A stretch of DNA of 64,000 nucleotides from Epiperipatus broadwayi. Its lineage: Eukaryota; Onychophora; Udeonychophora; Euonychophora; Peripatidae. The notes below the pieces were generated by a model. The model worked only from the letters and a program-made list of their open reading frames with translations, did no database searches and was not told the DNA's origin. Location of the stretch: positions 7,512,625-7,576,624 of the forward strand of contig JAQFVV010012441.1 in NCBI GenBank assembly GCA_028023455.1. The letters are read 5' to 3'. Below are positions 22,583-34,712 of this stretch, piece by piece. Within the stretch, counting starts at the first letter, position 1. Each line of letters begins with the position of its first letter. The position numbers and the translations under genes were made by a program.

Positions 22583-23944
22583 TTAGTAATAATTCCATCT
22601 TTTTTTTCTTATTGCAGATATAAATTTCCTACCAATACCAAAATGTTGTTTTACATTCTTAAGACTTTTATTTTCTTCTACAGCTTTCCTTGCTAGTTCA
22701 CAGTTATACTTTCTTATATCATTTTCAACTCTTTTCTGCACCATTTTACAAAATTCGAGATATTCAATTCTTTTTAATGCATCATTTTTGTATATCTTCA
22801 TATTCCTTCTTTTCTTCATAAATTCTCTAGTCTCAGTAGAAATTTTATTGGTCACTTGCTGCTTTTTTCTACCAGCTATCTTTGTTGCAGTTTTTAAAAG
22901 TGTATCAGTTATTTTCATATTAATTTCATTCAAATCTGAATCATGTTCAAAATCTACTAATACTTGAAACCGATTTATAAGTTCTAATTTAAATTCATTA
23001 GAATGTTTCTGAAGATTAGGAATATCAACTGTAAATATTGTTTTTCTTAATAATTTTTGTCTCTCTAGTTTCACATTAACACGTATCTTACACCTTACTA
23101 ATCGATGATCACTTCCTGTGTTAAATTTATTAAGAACATTACAATCTTGAAATATGTATTTCCTGTTAGTCAAAATATAATCCAATTCTGCTGTACCTTC
23201 ATTTGGATGCTTCCATGTCCATTTCCTTTTAACATTTTTCTCAAAAAAAGAATTCATAATATAAAGTTTTTCTTTTTCTGCAAACTCCACAAGTCTATGT
23301 CCTCTCTCATTTCTATTACCATAACCAAAATTACCTACAGCACTTTCATCTTTCATTTGTTTACCAATTCTAGCATTAAAGTCTCCCATAACAATTTTAA
23401 AATGTTGTTTACTCTGATCAAAAGCCTTTTGTACATCCATATAAAAATCTTCTACTACTTCATCACTATGAGAACTTGTTGGGGTATAAACCTGAATTAT
23501 CTGCATTTGGTATCTGCTATTAAGTTGTATAACTAATCTTGCCACTCTGTCCGATACACCATCAGTCTCGACAATATTGTTCTTCCACTTTTTATTTATA
23601 ATGAATCCTACTCCACTTGTATTTCCAATATTTGTGCCTTTATAATAGAGTATATGTCCCCTTTTTAAATCAATTGTTTCTTCACCTTTTCTTCTAACTT
23701 CACAAAGTCCAATAATGTCCCATTTAATATAAGAGAGTTCTTCTTCTAATTCTTGCAATCTTCCTTCACTTGAAAGTGATCTGCAGTTGTAAGTACCTAA
23801 ATAAAAAGTCGTCATCAAATGGCAGCCTGGGTCTGCAATCAGGGGATTCTTAGCACCCTCCGCCTTTGGCCACCAACCGCTGCCTTGGTTGGTGACTTTA
23901 CAGACTCCTGGGAATAAGGGCCATGTTTTATTTTTGTCTGTCAT
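22583..23944 (-). CDS. LINE APE-type endonuclease domain (N-terminal part of RTE ORF)
   Basis: This 453-codon frame encodes the endonuclease that nicks target DNA to prime reverse transcription. All catalytic blocks are visible: TYNCRSL (residue 51, Asn53), GLCEVRR (79, Glu82), QVYTPTSS (151), MGDFNARIG (186, Asp188 and Asn190), ELDYIL (253, Asp255) and GSDHRLV (277, Asp279/His280). The domain therefore looks intact. A lysine/arginine-rich linker follows (residues ~300-445) towards the RT. The frame ends at 22583, just after a run of eight A on the coding strand; a one-base length change there removes the RT from this frame. The start Met is the first in frame, but the true start may lie further 5'. 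Confidence 0.85.
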   Translation of the reverse strand: MTDKNKTWPLFPGVCKVTNQGSGWWPKAEGAKNPLIADPGCHLMTTFYLGTYNCRSLSSEGRLQELEEELSYIKWDIIGLCEVRRKGEETIDLKRGHILYYKGTNIGNTSGVGFIINKKWKNNIVETDGVSDRVARLVIQLNSRYQMQIIQVYTPTSSHSDEVVEDFYMDVQKAFDQSKQHFKIVMGDFNARIGKQMKDESAVGNFGYGNRNERGHRLVEFAEKEKLYIMNSFFEKNVKRKWTWKHPNEGTAELDYILTNRKYIFQDCNVLNKFNTGSDHRLVRCKIRVNVKLERQKLLRKTIFTVDIPNLQKHSNEFKLELINRFQVLVDFEHDSDLNEINMKITDTLLKTATKIAGRKKQQVTNKISTETREFMKKRRNMKIYKNDALKRIEYLEFCKMVQKRVENDIRKYNCELARKAVEENKSLKNVKQHFGIGRKFISAIRKKRWNYY

Positions 23945-24275
23945 AATTATATATATGTATTGGAAAAATATTTATCATTTACACAAACATTCATTCTGCC
24001 TTATCAGACACTGAGAAGAAAGACCATGGTGTTTCTTGATCTTAAACTAAGAGGTAAAAAGCCAATAAACTCACCATGCTGGCTAATGCATGTTGGTGAG
24101 CAGCCCATCCATGTTCATATACTATATGAATAATCACATAGTAATAACAGCTGAAACGACAAGAACGTATGGAGTGGACATTAGGAATTTGCCCTGCTCG
24201 GTTCCTTTAAGGCCTCCAAGAGGAATCAAAGGGTCTCCTTTCAGTTAATAGCAAACTCCTTTCTGCAGCCTATGT

Positions 24276-25730
24276 ATATAGACATGTATATATTAATTCC
24301 CATGTCAATAGTTCTATAGATCTAATAGAGAGTTGGTTCTGGAATTACTTCATTAACAGAAAGAAATGCACTTCTTCAACAGTCTCTTTGATCATAAGGG
24401 TTATATTATGTTGTTGATCAGTTAGCAAGCAGAATTTTCTAATTAGCAAACCAATGATTACATTTTTAAGCTCAATAAACCAGCAGTTTTTAATTTATGG
24501 ATTTACCAAATTTTTAATCAACCCTCCATCCAATTTTCATGTTTTTTAGTAAATCAACCCCTTGTGAAAATTTTCACAAGTTTTATATTGAAACATGCAC
24601 ATTTTTCTATACACATTATAATATAAAATTTTAGTTCAAAAAAATTCAATAGATGGTGAGAAAATCAAAATTTTGACAAACATAACAAGGGGATTTAACT
24701 CCACCTCCTAATGCCTTCTAAGTGCCTGATAGTCTGTGCTTTTGTAATCTGAAAGTTTTCTGACATCACCATTTTTACATTATTTGGAGAAAATTGTTTA
24801 AATAACCAAAAATGTATTTATTTGAGATTTTATTACATTTTTATACAATAATTTATCCAATATTTATTACAAATGAATATAATTAATTAATAATTTATTT
24901 TGATTGGAAATACTTTATTTTCAGAAATAGAACATTGTATCATTAGACAGTGGAAATATACCTTGAAGCTATTTACAAGTTTAGCTTCCTATGTAATCAA
25001 TCTAATGATAATAATGAGTATAAAAATATCATAATTTTGCAGTAAATATTGAAAAATGTTAAATTTTTAAGGCATAATTTGTTAGATATATGAGAAATAA
25101 GTAAATATTCATTCAGATATTTAAAAAAATTGACAAATATTGAAGATTTTGTTGATCTTTAAAAAAATAATAATAATCTTTCTAGAAATAATGGCATAAT
25201 AAGTTCGTTTTTTTAATTATGCTCTCATTTTTTAATATTTTTAAGAATAAAATTTGAATATTTAAGATTTATATCAGTAGTAAACAAAAATATCTATCAA
25301 ATGAAGTCAAATTTATTACTTTCTGATAAGTGATAATGGTTTAGTCTTAAACTTAATGTTGAATGTTTAAAGCAACTGAGAATAAAGCAAATATACATCT
25401 TGTGTGATGATTAACTCAATTTGTAGTTTTGCAGATAACAATATGTTAAAATAAAGAACAAGACTTAAAGAATTGGATTTTTTTTTAAAATTTTAATTAA
25501 TAAAACAAACTAATTAGTAGTTGATATAATTTTAAGATTAAGTATTGTTCCTGTAATATAAAAAAAATATTTTACAGATTGATAACAAATTCAGCTACAA
25601 AGTACATATTTTTTAAGTTTTTACAACTCAAAATAACTAAACCAACATTAAGATTGTGCTTTATCAATGTAGAATATTTGCACATAAGTTAAATATTGGA
25701 AAACAAAACTCCATCTCAATATATATATAT
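24276..25730. other. AT-rich stretch, nothing recognised
   Basis: No coding or repeat structure is recognisable before the (TA)n tract at 25720-25731 that borders the tandem array. Confidence 0.4.
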
Positions 25731-25731
25731 A

Positions 25732-27091
25732 TTTCGTTTATGTAAACAAATCTTACACTTGTTCGGTGGTTTTGGTGAAGCGCCATCTTTTGAACATAAA
25801 TAACAAGTGATAGCAGGTTACGTGATTAACTTGTTTTTGTTTTTCATAAATGCACCTTTAAAGTTTTCTTGCAATGATATATATTGCAGAGACTTTGATT
25901 ATATGGTGATTCTGAACTGAGATCAGACCCATATAAATATCTGGCTTGCTAGGCTGAGTTTGAAGACTTTACCGGTCTGAAAAATTCACGCTTGCAATCT
26001 GATAGAAACGTTTTGCATAAACACTTGAGAGTCAGTGTTTAGATCTAGTTTCTATACTCTATCCCCCACTGAGGAGAGCAAACCAGCTTGAAATCAGCTG
26101 ATCTGGGGGTGAGCAAATGAAAGAGGTAGTTAATTTCTGACTCTTTTTTCGTTTATGTAAACAAATCTTACACTTGTTCGGTGGTTTTGGTGAAGCGCCA
26201 TCTTTTGAACATAAATAACAAGTGATAGCAGGTTACGTGATTAACTTGTTTTTGTTTTTCATAAATGCACCTTTAAAGTTTTCTTGCAATGATATATATT
26301 GCAGAGACTTTGATTATATGGTGATTCTGAACTGAGATCAGACCCATATAAATATCTGGCTTGCTAGGCTGAGTTTGAAGACTTTACCGGTCTGAAAAAT
26401 TCACGCTTGCAATCTGATAGAAACGTTTTGCATAAACACTTGAGAGTCAGTGTTTAGATCTAGTTTCTATACTCTATCCCCCACTGAGGAGAGCAAACCA
26501 GCTTGAAATCAGCTGATCTGGGGGTGAGCAAATGAAAGAGGTAGTTAATTTCTGACTCTTTTTTCGTTTATGTAAACAAATCTTACACTTGTTCGGTGGT
26601 TTTGGTGAAGCGCCATCTTTTGAACATAAATAACAAGTGATAGCAGGTTACGTGATTAACTTGTTTTTGTTTTTCATAAATGCACCTTTAAAGTTTTCTT
26701 GCAATGATATATATTGCAGAGACTTTGATTATATGGTGATTCTGAACTGAGATCAGACCCATATAAATATCTGGTTTGCTAGGCTGAGTTTGAAGACTTT
26801 ACCGGTCTGAAAAATTCACGCTTGCAATCTGATAGAAACGTTTTGCATAAACACTTGAGAGTCAGTGTTTAGATCTAGTTTCTATACTCTATCCCCCACT
26901 GAGGAGAGCAAACCAGCTTGAAATCAGCTGATCTGGGGGTGAGCAAATGAAAGAGGTAGTTAATTTCTGACTCTTTTTTCGTTTATGTAAACAAATCTTA
27001 CACTTGTTCGGTGGTTTTGGTGAAGCGCCATCTTTTGAACATAAATAACAAGTGATAGCAGGTTACGTGATTAACTTGTTTTTGTTTTTCA
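25732..27091. repeat. 415-bp tandem array, 3.27 copies, almost identical
   Basis: Units start at CGTTTATGTAAACAAATC (25735, 26150, 26565, 26980): exactly 415 bp apart three times. I found only one substitution among the complete units (GGCTTGCT versus GGTTTGCT in the third). The fourth unit stops after 112 bp at TTGTTTTTCATA. The array is bounded on both sides by (TA)n. The unit has no ORF longer than ~40 codons and includes CCCCCACTGAGGAGAGC, GATCTGGGGGTGAGC and GCGCCATCTTTTGAAC. Such identity indicates very recent amplification or active homogenisation. The family is unknown to me. Confidence 0.9.
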
Positions 27092-30000
27092 TATATATAT
27101 ATAAAATTCTGGTTGTGCATAATAAAACTATACATTTAAAAAAATTACATTATATAAATTTGTTTATATAAGAATCCTTGGCTATTTATCCAATAACATT
27201 TATCAAATAAATCAATATATTTTATAAAAGGCATTAGTGCCTGTACTTGGAACTTTAATATACCTAACACTTGTTAGATTGTAGCCAAAACCTATGTAAT
27301 ATGACAGATATGTTTGTTTATTTTATATTAAAACTTTATGTACAATATTAAAGCTTAGATATATATTAGAAAAGGATAAAATTCTCTTTTTAAAATAATA
27401 TAATTGTCTTTGTCATGCATGGTGTGCATTAAATATTGCATGTTAAGTTTAAACATAAGAAAAAAAAGAGTACAAGTGTACAAAGATAAAATCTCAGCTG
27501 AAAATATACGCTTGTCACAAATATATGTTCATGTAAACAGCCTTGATCACAATTCTGATATGGTAAGTAGGTATTTAGAACTCTAAAATACTTAACTATG
27601 TTGTAATCAAAATATATGTAATATGGAAGATAAATCAGTTTACTTAATGTTAGATTATGATTAATGATAATAAAGCTTTGATTTGTGCTAAAGGGTAATA
27701 AAATTCACTTCAGCAGTCTTAATTATTCCATTACAAAAATTATTTTTCCAAAATTCTTCCACAGAAAAACATTGAAAAGGAAAATATCAGCACATTAAAA
27801 ACAAATATGGTGTTGTTTTTTGGGTTCTGTTCCCTATCTAAGAATAGGTAGATACACGTGTGATAACATACACACATTATTACAATATTGGTTTACAAGC
27901 ATCATAACTTTCTACATTCACAACTCTGATATCATGCACTTCAGATAAATACATCAAAAATTGTTACTAATTATTAAATTAAAGATTATCCTTACCTCAT
28001 ATATAAACTTTAAATCTCGGTTAAAAATAAAAATACTGGTTTTTACATAAACACAGACATATAAAATAACTCAACTTTCCAAGTGTAATATCTTCAGATA
28101 TATTTAAAACTTTCATTCCATCATATATACTATTGAAACATGAATAAAGTCTGCTGAGCATCGACTCTCTGATTGGGCCAAGTCACAATTTTCTCCTGCA
28201 TAAGGCATTTTTATTAAATCATTAAATTATGATTTACAAATGTCAGTCTTCCTGTGCTCACAATATTGATGCCAATCACTTCAGGTAACTGTGTTGATGA
28301 TTACTATTGCTAATCCCTAACCCAAATAGAAATTAAAAACCTCAGTTAAAAATGAATATATTTGCTTTTAGTGAAATATAATTTTATATATATATATATA
28401 TATATAAATATATATATATATTATATATATATATATATATAATTTTTTTACAAGTTTTGGTTATATGTTTCAGGAATGTATGGTGGAATAGAGATTTAAA
28501 ATATAAATAACATATGAAGTTAAAGTCTATTTTAAAATGTGTATATAAAGTTAAATTATAATATGAGTTATGTATATCTTACTGTATTGAAAAAAGGTGG
28601 ATTGTGGGAAAGGATGACCTGACTTCTAAGCTGATGGTTGGTTTTGATAGGATTGAGCTAAAACGTGAAAGATGCACTGATAAAAATAAAATTTGAATAT
28701 ATGTATATATAATAAACCTAACACCTAACACTAAACTGACAAATATATAAACAAATCGCCTATTATCTGATGTTTAAATAATCCAGAAAACCTTACCATC
28801 TGTTATCCAGGACTACCAACTTGGCATACTTGAAAATTTACACCATTATATATAGCCTAAGAACCTGGAGATGAAAAGAAAATGTTTAGTTTTTTATTTT
28901 AATGTAATTGGTCTTGATAACTTACGATAAGGTTTGCCTAAATATTATACACACACATACAATTTCATATGTAAAAAAATTAAACACGTTTATCATCCAT
29001 TCAATTGTGCAAAACCACTCAATTTTCTCAATCATACCATAACATTCATTTAAAGTAACTAACTATTTAATGCAGTGTTGATTGGCTAATTAAATTAATA
29101 TTCATTAGATTCTTGATTTGAAATGTCAGTGACATCACAGGCTAATCATTATCTGCTACATTATTGTTTTTAAATAAATTATGAGTGAATTTTATGGGGA
29201 TTTTAGATTTTTTTCAAAGTTGATAATATTAATAGAATTCAACTAAATCACTTTTTCTTGAAGAAATCAGTAATTATAGGAAGAACTTCGTGGCAAAGTG
29301 ATTAAAGTAAATTTCCATATGACCATGACCTGGAAATCAGGTAAACCTTTAAACTTTCTTACATTACAAGCAAGTGTATGATTTTTTTTTATTCAGATGA
29401 GTGATCTATACAGGGGTAAAAGATCCTATGTTATTCTGGGTTAGTCAGATGATGACTAGCTTAAGTTTATTTGTACACGAAAATAGTCAATATTAAACTA
29501 GCTAACCATACAATAGGAATTGGAAATTGGGTGTTCACCTATTCTTAAGTAGAGGTTAAAGATCCAATGTTAATCTGGATTATTCATATGATTATCAATG
29601 CCCTGATTATAAAAATAAAATAATTGAATGATTTATTGATCCAGGAATGCTCTGAGTCTATTGATATAAGCCACTGCATTTTTGCTCATTGTACTTGTAA
29701 TTAAAAATGTGATTAAATACAGTATAGCACTTTAGATTTTAAAAATGTTGTAGATCCTATTTAATACCAAGGGTCATCAAAATTCCTCTTGAAAAAAGTG
29801 GTAACAGGTGGAAAACAGTTTAAGAGATATTGGGGCTATATTATGAGTTGCATTAAAATTTGTGTGTGCGCACGCACGTGTTTTTTTAATTTTATTTGTA
29901 ATCCGATATTAATGAGAACTATAATTGTATACAAAGGGAATCGTTTCTCAGTTTTATTTACAAATAAACGTAATTGCAGGTCTACAGTTCAATTTATTTT

Positions 30001-31170
30001 GCTGCAGCCTGGCGCAGAATGGTTTCTACAACAGCTGTTTGAGACATTTTAACTACGTTTCTCATTTCAGCTCATGAATATTTAAAAGATTGTTGTTGTT
30101 TTTTACCCCTCACGGGTGACTTCTTTTCACACGTGAATAATTAAATAATTATATACATTACTGTCTGAAGAATCACAAATTAAGTGATGAAAATTAAGTT
30201 TAAAATATTTTATATTATTATTATTCATTTAATGTAAACAATTATTTAAAAATTCACCCGAAGGAATCAAACGTGAAACATTAGCGGATCCCCGCAATGG
30301 CAGAAAATTATAAAGATTATCATAAAGTGTCAAATTTGTAAAATAGCGTAATTTACTAGTATTATTATAAATCGTTATTGTGTAATTTAATGTGAAAAAA
30401 ATACCTGCTTAAATTATTAATCAAAACAAAAAGAAATTAAATATAACTACAAATTTAAAAAAAAAAAAAAACATTAAAAAATCTTAAAAATACTTTCGTG
30501 CTAATAAATGATAGTCCCTACACGTATGTATGTTAAGTTTTTTTACCCGAAGGCAGATTGAAGAAAGAATTAAATGGATTATTACTTAGGCATTACATGA
30601 AAGTTTGAGAATCGAAAGTGATAATAAGAATCGCTTCATGTAAACTCCAAAATCTCCCAATTTACTATTTTATGAAATCATGCAGAGTAAAGGTAAATTA
30701 ATTAACTCGGCAAGAGAGTACTGTTACCTTTACATTGCAATGGCTTCCCACTCCCTTAACACAATTCTAAAACGTCAAAATTTACTTATACCATAAATAT
30801 TAATAATCCCCAGGGACAAGAACCCAATAAAATAATAAAAACCTTAATGATACTTTTTCAATGTGTAAAAAGGTATCTCACAGTATAATAGTAGGACATC
30901 CATCTAAGTTGCTTATGACCTGGATTGGAACCTGGATTTGAATCTGGGCTGATTAAACTTATGCTTGATTTTTTTTTTTCAACAAACAGAGTGGGTGGTT
31001 TTTTTTTTTTCAGATAATTATTCATATCCAACCCAAGCAACCATCCAATGGCTATCAATATATAATTATGTAACTGTTTTAAGCTAGAAAGGATAATAAA
31101 AAAAAGGACGAAAAAATACTCCAATTCTCCTTACTCAGTAATTAGCAAGTCAGTTAAGAGTTGCATTTTA
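27092..31170. other. AT-rich stretch with (TA)n microsatellite and weak SINE-like traces
   Basis: No gene is recognised. A long interrupted (TA)n microsatellite occupies ~28383-28441. A patch at ~30890-30950 contains two B-box-like words on the minus strand (GATTCAAATCC and GGTTCCAATCC), suggesting a decayed tRNA-derived SINE head. A 88-codon minus frame there is a by-product. The other short frames (for example 27404-27586 and 29789-30052) show no domain. Confidence 0.35.
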
Positions 31171-31427
31171 TATATTGAACTATTTCCATCATCTAATATT
31201 AAGTATTGAATACCTTAAGAAAAATTTAATATATTCCAATAAATTCAACTGTTAGTAATAGCGCATAGGTTAATCAATGTACAACGTTTATAGAGGTATT
31301 ACTATCCTCTCTTCTTTGGGTGTTGCTGACCTAATCAGTGATAGTTCTAACATGGGAATCAAAGCTGTGCCCTTAGATTCTTGAATATTAAATTTTAAGC
31401 TAACACTCTAACCAATTCAGACATCCA
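31171..31427 (-). repeat. tRNA-derived SINE copy, minus strand
   Basis: Read on the minus strand, the copy starts with a tRNA-like head: GGATGTCTGAATTGGTTAGA with an A-box-like core, then TTTGATTCCCAT as B box. The body contains AGAGGATAGTAATACCTCT, and the tail ends ATATTAGATGATGGAAATAG then TTCAATATA. About 257 bp. It faces two plus-strand copies of the same SINE (31441-31810) head to head, so the whole block is a ~640-bp palindrome. Confidence 0.65.
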
Positions 31428-31440
31428 AAGATGGGATTCA

Positions 31441-31542
31441 AGGATGGCTGTTGGTTAGAGCATTACCTTAAAATCTGATATTCAAGAATCTAAGGGTCTA
31501 AGATTCAATTCTCTTGTTAGTATTGTCATTAGTCATGCCAGT
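31441..31542 (+). repeat. Truncated SINE head (tRNA-like part), plus strand
   Basis: About 100 bp holding only the tRNA-like head (GGATGGCTGTTGGTTAGAGC ... AGATTCAATTCTC) and the first part of the body. It is fused directly to the complete copy that starts at 31543, giving a head-to-tail partial dimer. Confidence 0.55.
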
Positions 31543-31810
31543 AAGGATGGTTCAATTGATTAGAGTGTTACCTTAAAATTCAATATTCAAGAATATAAGA
31601 TTCTCTTTTCAATTCCCATACTAGTACTGTCACTGGTCAGGCCAGCGACACCTAAAGAAGAGAGGAGAATAATACCTCTCAAAACACTGCACATATACTA
31701 ACTCATGTGCTATAACTGACAGTTGAACATAATTAGAATATTTAAAAAAAGTTAAATTTTTCTAAAGATATTCAATACTTAATATTAGATGATCGAAATA
31801 GTCCAATATA
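31543..31810 (+). repeat. tRNA-derived SINE copy, plus strand
   Basis: A full-length copy of the same family: tRNA-like head (GGATGGTTCAATTGATTAGA, B box TTCAATTCCCAT), body (CTGTCACTGGTCAGGCCAGC, GAGAATAATACCTCTC), an AAAGTTAAATTTTTCTAAAG stretch and the tail TAATATTAGATGATCGAAAT followed by AGTCCAATATA. Related copies lie at 44.16-44.42 kb and, without the head, at 48.78-49.13 kb. Confidence 0.7.
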
Positions 31811-32239
31811 CCAACCTTCAGGAAAACACTCACTTATGAGTGGTTGTTGAAGAAAACTTTTCTCTTCAGTTGACTATTCAAAGACTGTATTTTATGTGAT
31901 ATTAAATCACTATTTACATCAAAATCTTTTAGCATTCTATGTGGAACTGAGTTGCATAACATTTAAATGGTATTCAGAGATCACAGTTTTTCAAAAAAAT
32001 AATGAAAGATAAAAGATGACTTATTTTGGTATTGTTAGTACCATAATAATGGAGAAAATGTGAACAACTATTTACCTATATGCTGTTTATTGCTCAATTC
32101 TTATGGTCATGAGCTACTGCTTTCTCATTGCAACATTTTCATTAGAGACCAGTGGCATTGAAATGGCAGACTGGCTATAAATTCAAACAACTTACAATAT
32201 TAAACCATCACATGATCACCATTCTTCAGACTTACACAA

Positions 32240-32535
32240 TCTGTTTTTCACAAAGGCAAAACTCTCCATACAGTAGTGCCACTCAGTGTAAACAAGAGTA
32301 ATTAGTGGCTGCAGGAAGGTTTGATCATAAAATCCCTATCTAGTGCTTATTCATCCAATATCCACAGACTAGTTTCTAGCTTATGGCTTTCATCAGTGAG
32401 GAGGTGCATCCAAGGCTCTTCACTGATGAAAGGCATAGGCTAGAAAGTAGTATGGGAATATTGGATGTATAGGCACTAGATAGGGATTTTATGCTCAAAC
32501 CTTCCTGCAACCATTGATTACTCTGGTTTGCATTT
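32240..32535. mobile_element. Inverted repeat of a second short-repeat family
   Basis: Arms ~32286-32400 and ~32416-32532 are inverted copies around a ~15-bp centre. Shared words are ACTAGTTTCTAGC / GCTAGAAAGTAGT, CATCCAATATCC / AATATTGGATG and AAAATCCCTATCTAGTGC / GCACTAGATAGGGATTTT. The outer left part, GGCAAAACTCTCCATACAGT, recurs at 58.19 kb and at both sides of 61.68-61.81 kb, showing a dispersed family. Confidence 0.6.
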
Positions 32536-32890
32536 AGCTTACGATATTTTAGTAGTGTTTAAATATCTGCAAGATAATGATTTCAGTGTGTCAATTCTTT
32601 ACTATCATTGCTTCTAACAGGTTTTATTTTCTCATCTTTAGTGAATGCATTTATTATCCTTAACATTAGCCATTTTGAAACATTAGACAGTTTAGTATTT
32701 TAAACTATAATACTCTAATTAGAAGCCCTTTTAAATTAAGACAGGTTTGATATATTCATTACAGCTTTATAAGAACTGATATCACTTTCATGACAGATTC
32801 TGTAATTTAGACTATAATTGTAAAAGAATACTATTAAAATTCAATATACATTAGAATAAAATGTTTTCTGTCCAACTTCTGGCTATATAT
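32536..32890. other. AT-rich spacer upstream of LTR element
   Basis: Nothing recognisable. The last bases (GGCTATATAT) form the left flank of the LTR retrotransposon; ATAT or ATATAT also follows the other LTR and would be its target duplication. Confidence 0.4.
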
Positions 32891-34692
32891 TGTACCGGGT
32901 TTGCTCCACAGAAAGACTTACTTACATGTATGTATGTTTTGGCTGGTTTCCAACCTTCTTTTCATAATACATTTATAATCTTATTTGATTATAAATGTTA
33001 CATGAACGAACCGGCACGTTCGAGCAAAATGGGAGATATTATTGATAGCTTTAACTATCAACAATGGCCCACCTTGGCTGCTAGATTCAAACCCCTACTA
33101 TCCAAACACTTTATTTGTTTTGGAGTAAACTCCGGGTGCCAGTTATCTATTCAGAAGAATAAACAACGTATTTGGTCAGTAGGCTCATAATCCAGCGCTC
33201 GAAACAATTCCCGTAACTAGCTCAGTCTAATTTTAATCAATAATAAAATATTGGTAAGAAGAGATTGATAAAAAGAATTTGACTGACAAAGAGAGTTTAA
33301 TTTTGAAGACAATTTATTAGCTAACATTAATTTACTAAATTTAAATATCTTTATAATTTAATATGATACACACACATTTTAAATTAACATTTCTAAACTA
33401 GTTTAAATATTCTTGTAGATTTTAATAATAGGATACTAGAATTTATCTAATTTAACTAATAACACTAATATAATGATCGCACACATATTAACTCATACAC
33501 TCACATATATAATAATAAAGTACTACATAGCATTTGAAACTTAAACACACATATCAATAGTTCATTTTATGTATGATATAGAGTTCATATAATTAGACTC
33601 TTGGAGGATTCGCACGAATTAATGCAATGCAATGGCTATTATAGTATAAATGAAATAAGTAAATGTTTTACCTAGGATTTTGAATGTAGACATAGAATTT
33701 TGTTCTCTTTGGTTGCTGCTTTTGGTGAGGATCTTTCCATTACAAATATTTCCAGCCGGCTAGGACCTTTCCTTGATCAGTTTCATTATTCTTCATGATC
33801 ATTATTATTGAAGACAATTAGATATTGATGGAGATTTCCAAGTTGTTAAGCTAACATTATTTCACAGGCAGATCTTGCTGTTTTCATGAGACATCAGGCT
33901 GTGGAGAAACGCGAGTTCTCAAAAGCTGCTCAACACTGTATTTTTTTGTTTCCGGACACAATTAACTTAACTGATTGAAATTAACTGACTCAATTGATTT
34001 GTGAACTGAACTGAACTGTCCTATAAAAAGGTCTATTTATATCTGTGACGTGTTGTCCTTGTAATATCCTCCGGCAAATATCTGTTGTCGAAATTCTTTA
34101 GCAATTAATCCTTTGACAACGTGTTTTTGAAGATTGTTTAATTAATAATAGTCATGCAGACATATTGCTTTATATTTTTAATTAATAGCCATTGCCATGT
34201 TTTGTAATGATAATCTTCTTTTATTTCATTTTAATATTTATTACGCATACATTTTTTATTTATTTACCATCGCACATATATACGCACATATATTACTAGT
34301 TTTAAGATTATTTTTCTTTAATTCGAATGAAAAAAGATTTGTATTTTTTTAAACTTTAAATTATTTATATTTTACGAATACTAATAAGAAAACTCTTTAC
34401 TTCCTTTTTATAAAACCTTTAGTTGATTTTTCTAACGAAAGACCCCTCTCCCCTTCTAATTAATAAATTGTAACTTTTATTTCAAACTAATGATAGAAAA
34501 CTATTTGACTCTTACTTTTTCTTTCACGAAAGATTTTTTTTTTTTGTTTTAAAACTCTGACCTTTTAATTTTACTTTTGACAGCAAACTGATTTTGTTTA
34601 CTTAAAGCAACCTTTTAGATTTTTATAACTTATTTATTATTTAATAATTTTTTTAGGCAAAATCATCATGTGCCAATTTCAATATTGGTACA
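32891..34692 (-). repeat. 3' LTR (minus orientation), 1802 bp
   Basis: It starts TGTACCGGG and ends CAATATTGGTACA on the plus strand and aligns along its whole length with 38023-39823. The minus-strand TATA box lies at 34034-34041 (plus TATTTATA). An open frame of 109 codons on the plus strand (32861-33190) is antisense to the LTR and repeated in the other LTR; it carries no known domain. Confidence 0.9.
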
Positions 34693-34712
34693 TTACACCG
34701 CCCTCCCTTTGA
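34693..34712 (-). promoter_or_regulatory. Polypurine tract next to 3' LTR
   Basis: On the minus strand TCAAAGGGAGGGCGGTGTAA precedes the LTR start TGTACC. Such a tract is the primer site for plus-strand DNA synthesis and fixes the orientation of the element as minus. Confidence 0.6.

Larger units (their letters stand above)
20965..24275 (-). mobile_element. Nearly full-length RTE-type LINE (non-LTR retrotransposon)
   Basis: On the minus strand the order is: a 5' untranslated part (~24275-23945), an APE-type endonuclease, a reverse transcriptase, a C-terminal conserved domain ending near 20981, and a short (TGA)n-like tail (ATCATCATCATC on the plus strand at 20970-20982). This compact single-ORF layout with a simple-repeat tail is typical of RTE elements, whose endonuclease is often misannotated as craniofacial development protein 2. 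The frame is broken by ~3 one-base shifts and two stops. Target duplications could not be defined because both flanks are AT-rich. The 5' end is approximate. Confidence 0.8.

Noticed and set aside
23105-23536. 143-codon plus-strand ORF
   Set aside because: It is antisense to the LINE endonuclease and only a shadow of that coding region.
25732-27091. CRISPR array
   Set aside because: The repeats are contiguous 415-bp units without spacers, in a eukaryotic context.
28383-28441. Regulatory AT element
   Set aside because: This is a plain (TA)n microsatellite of a kind found many times in the window.
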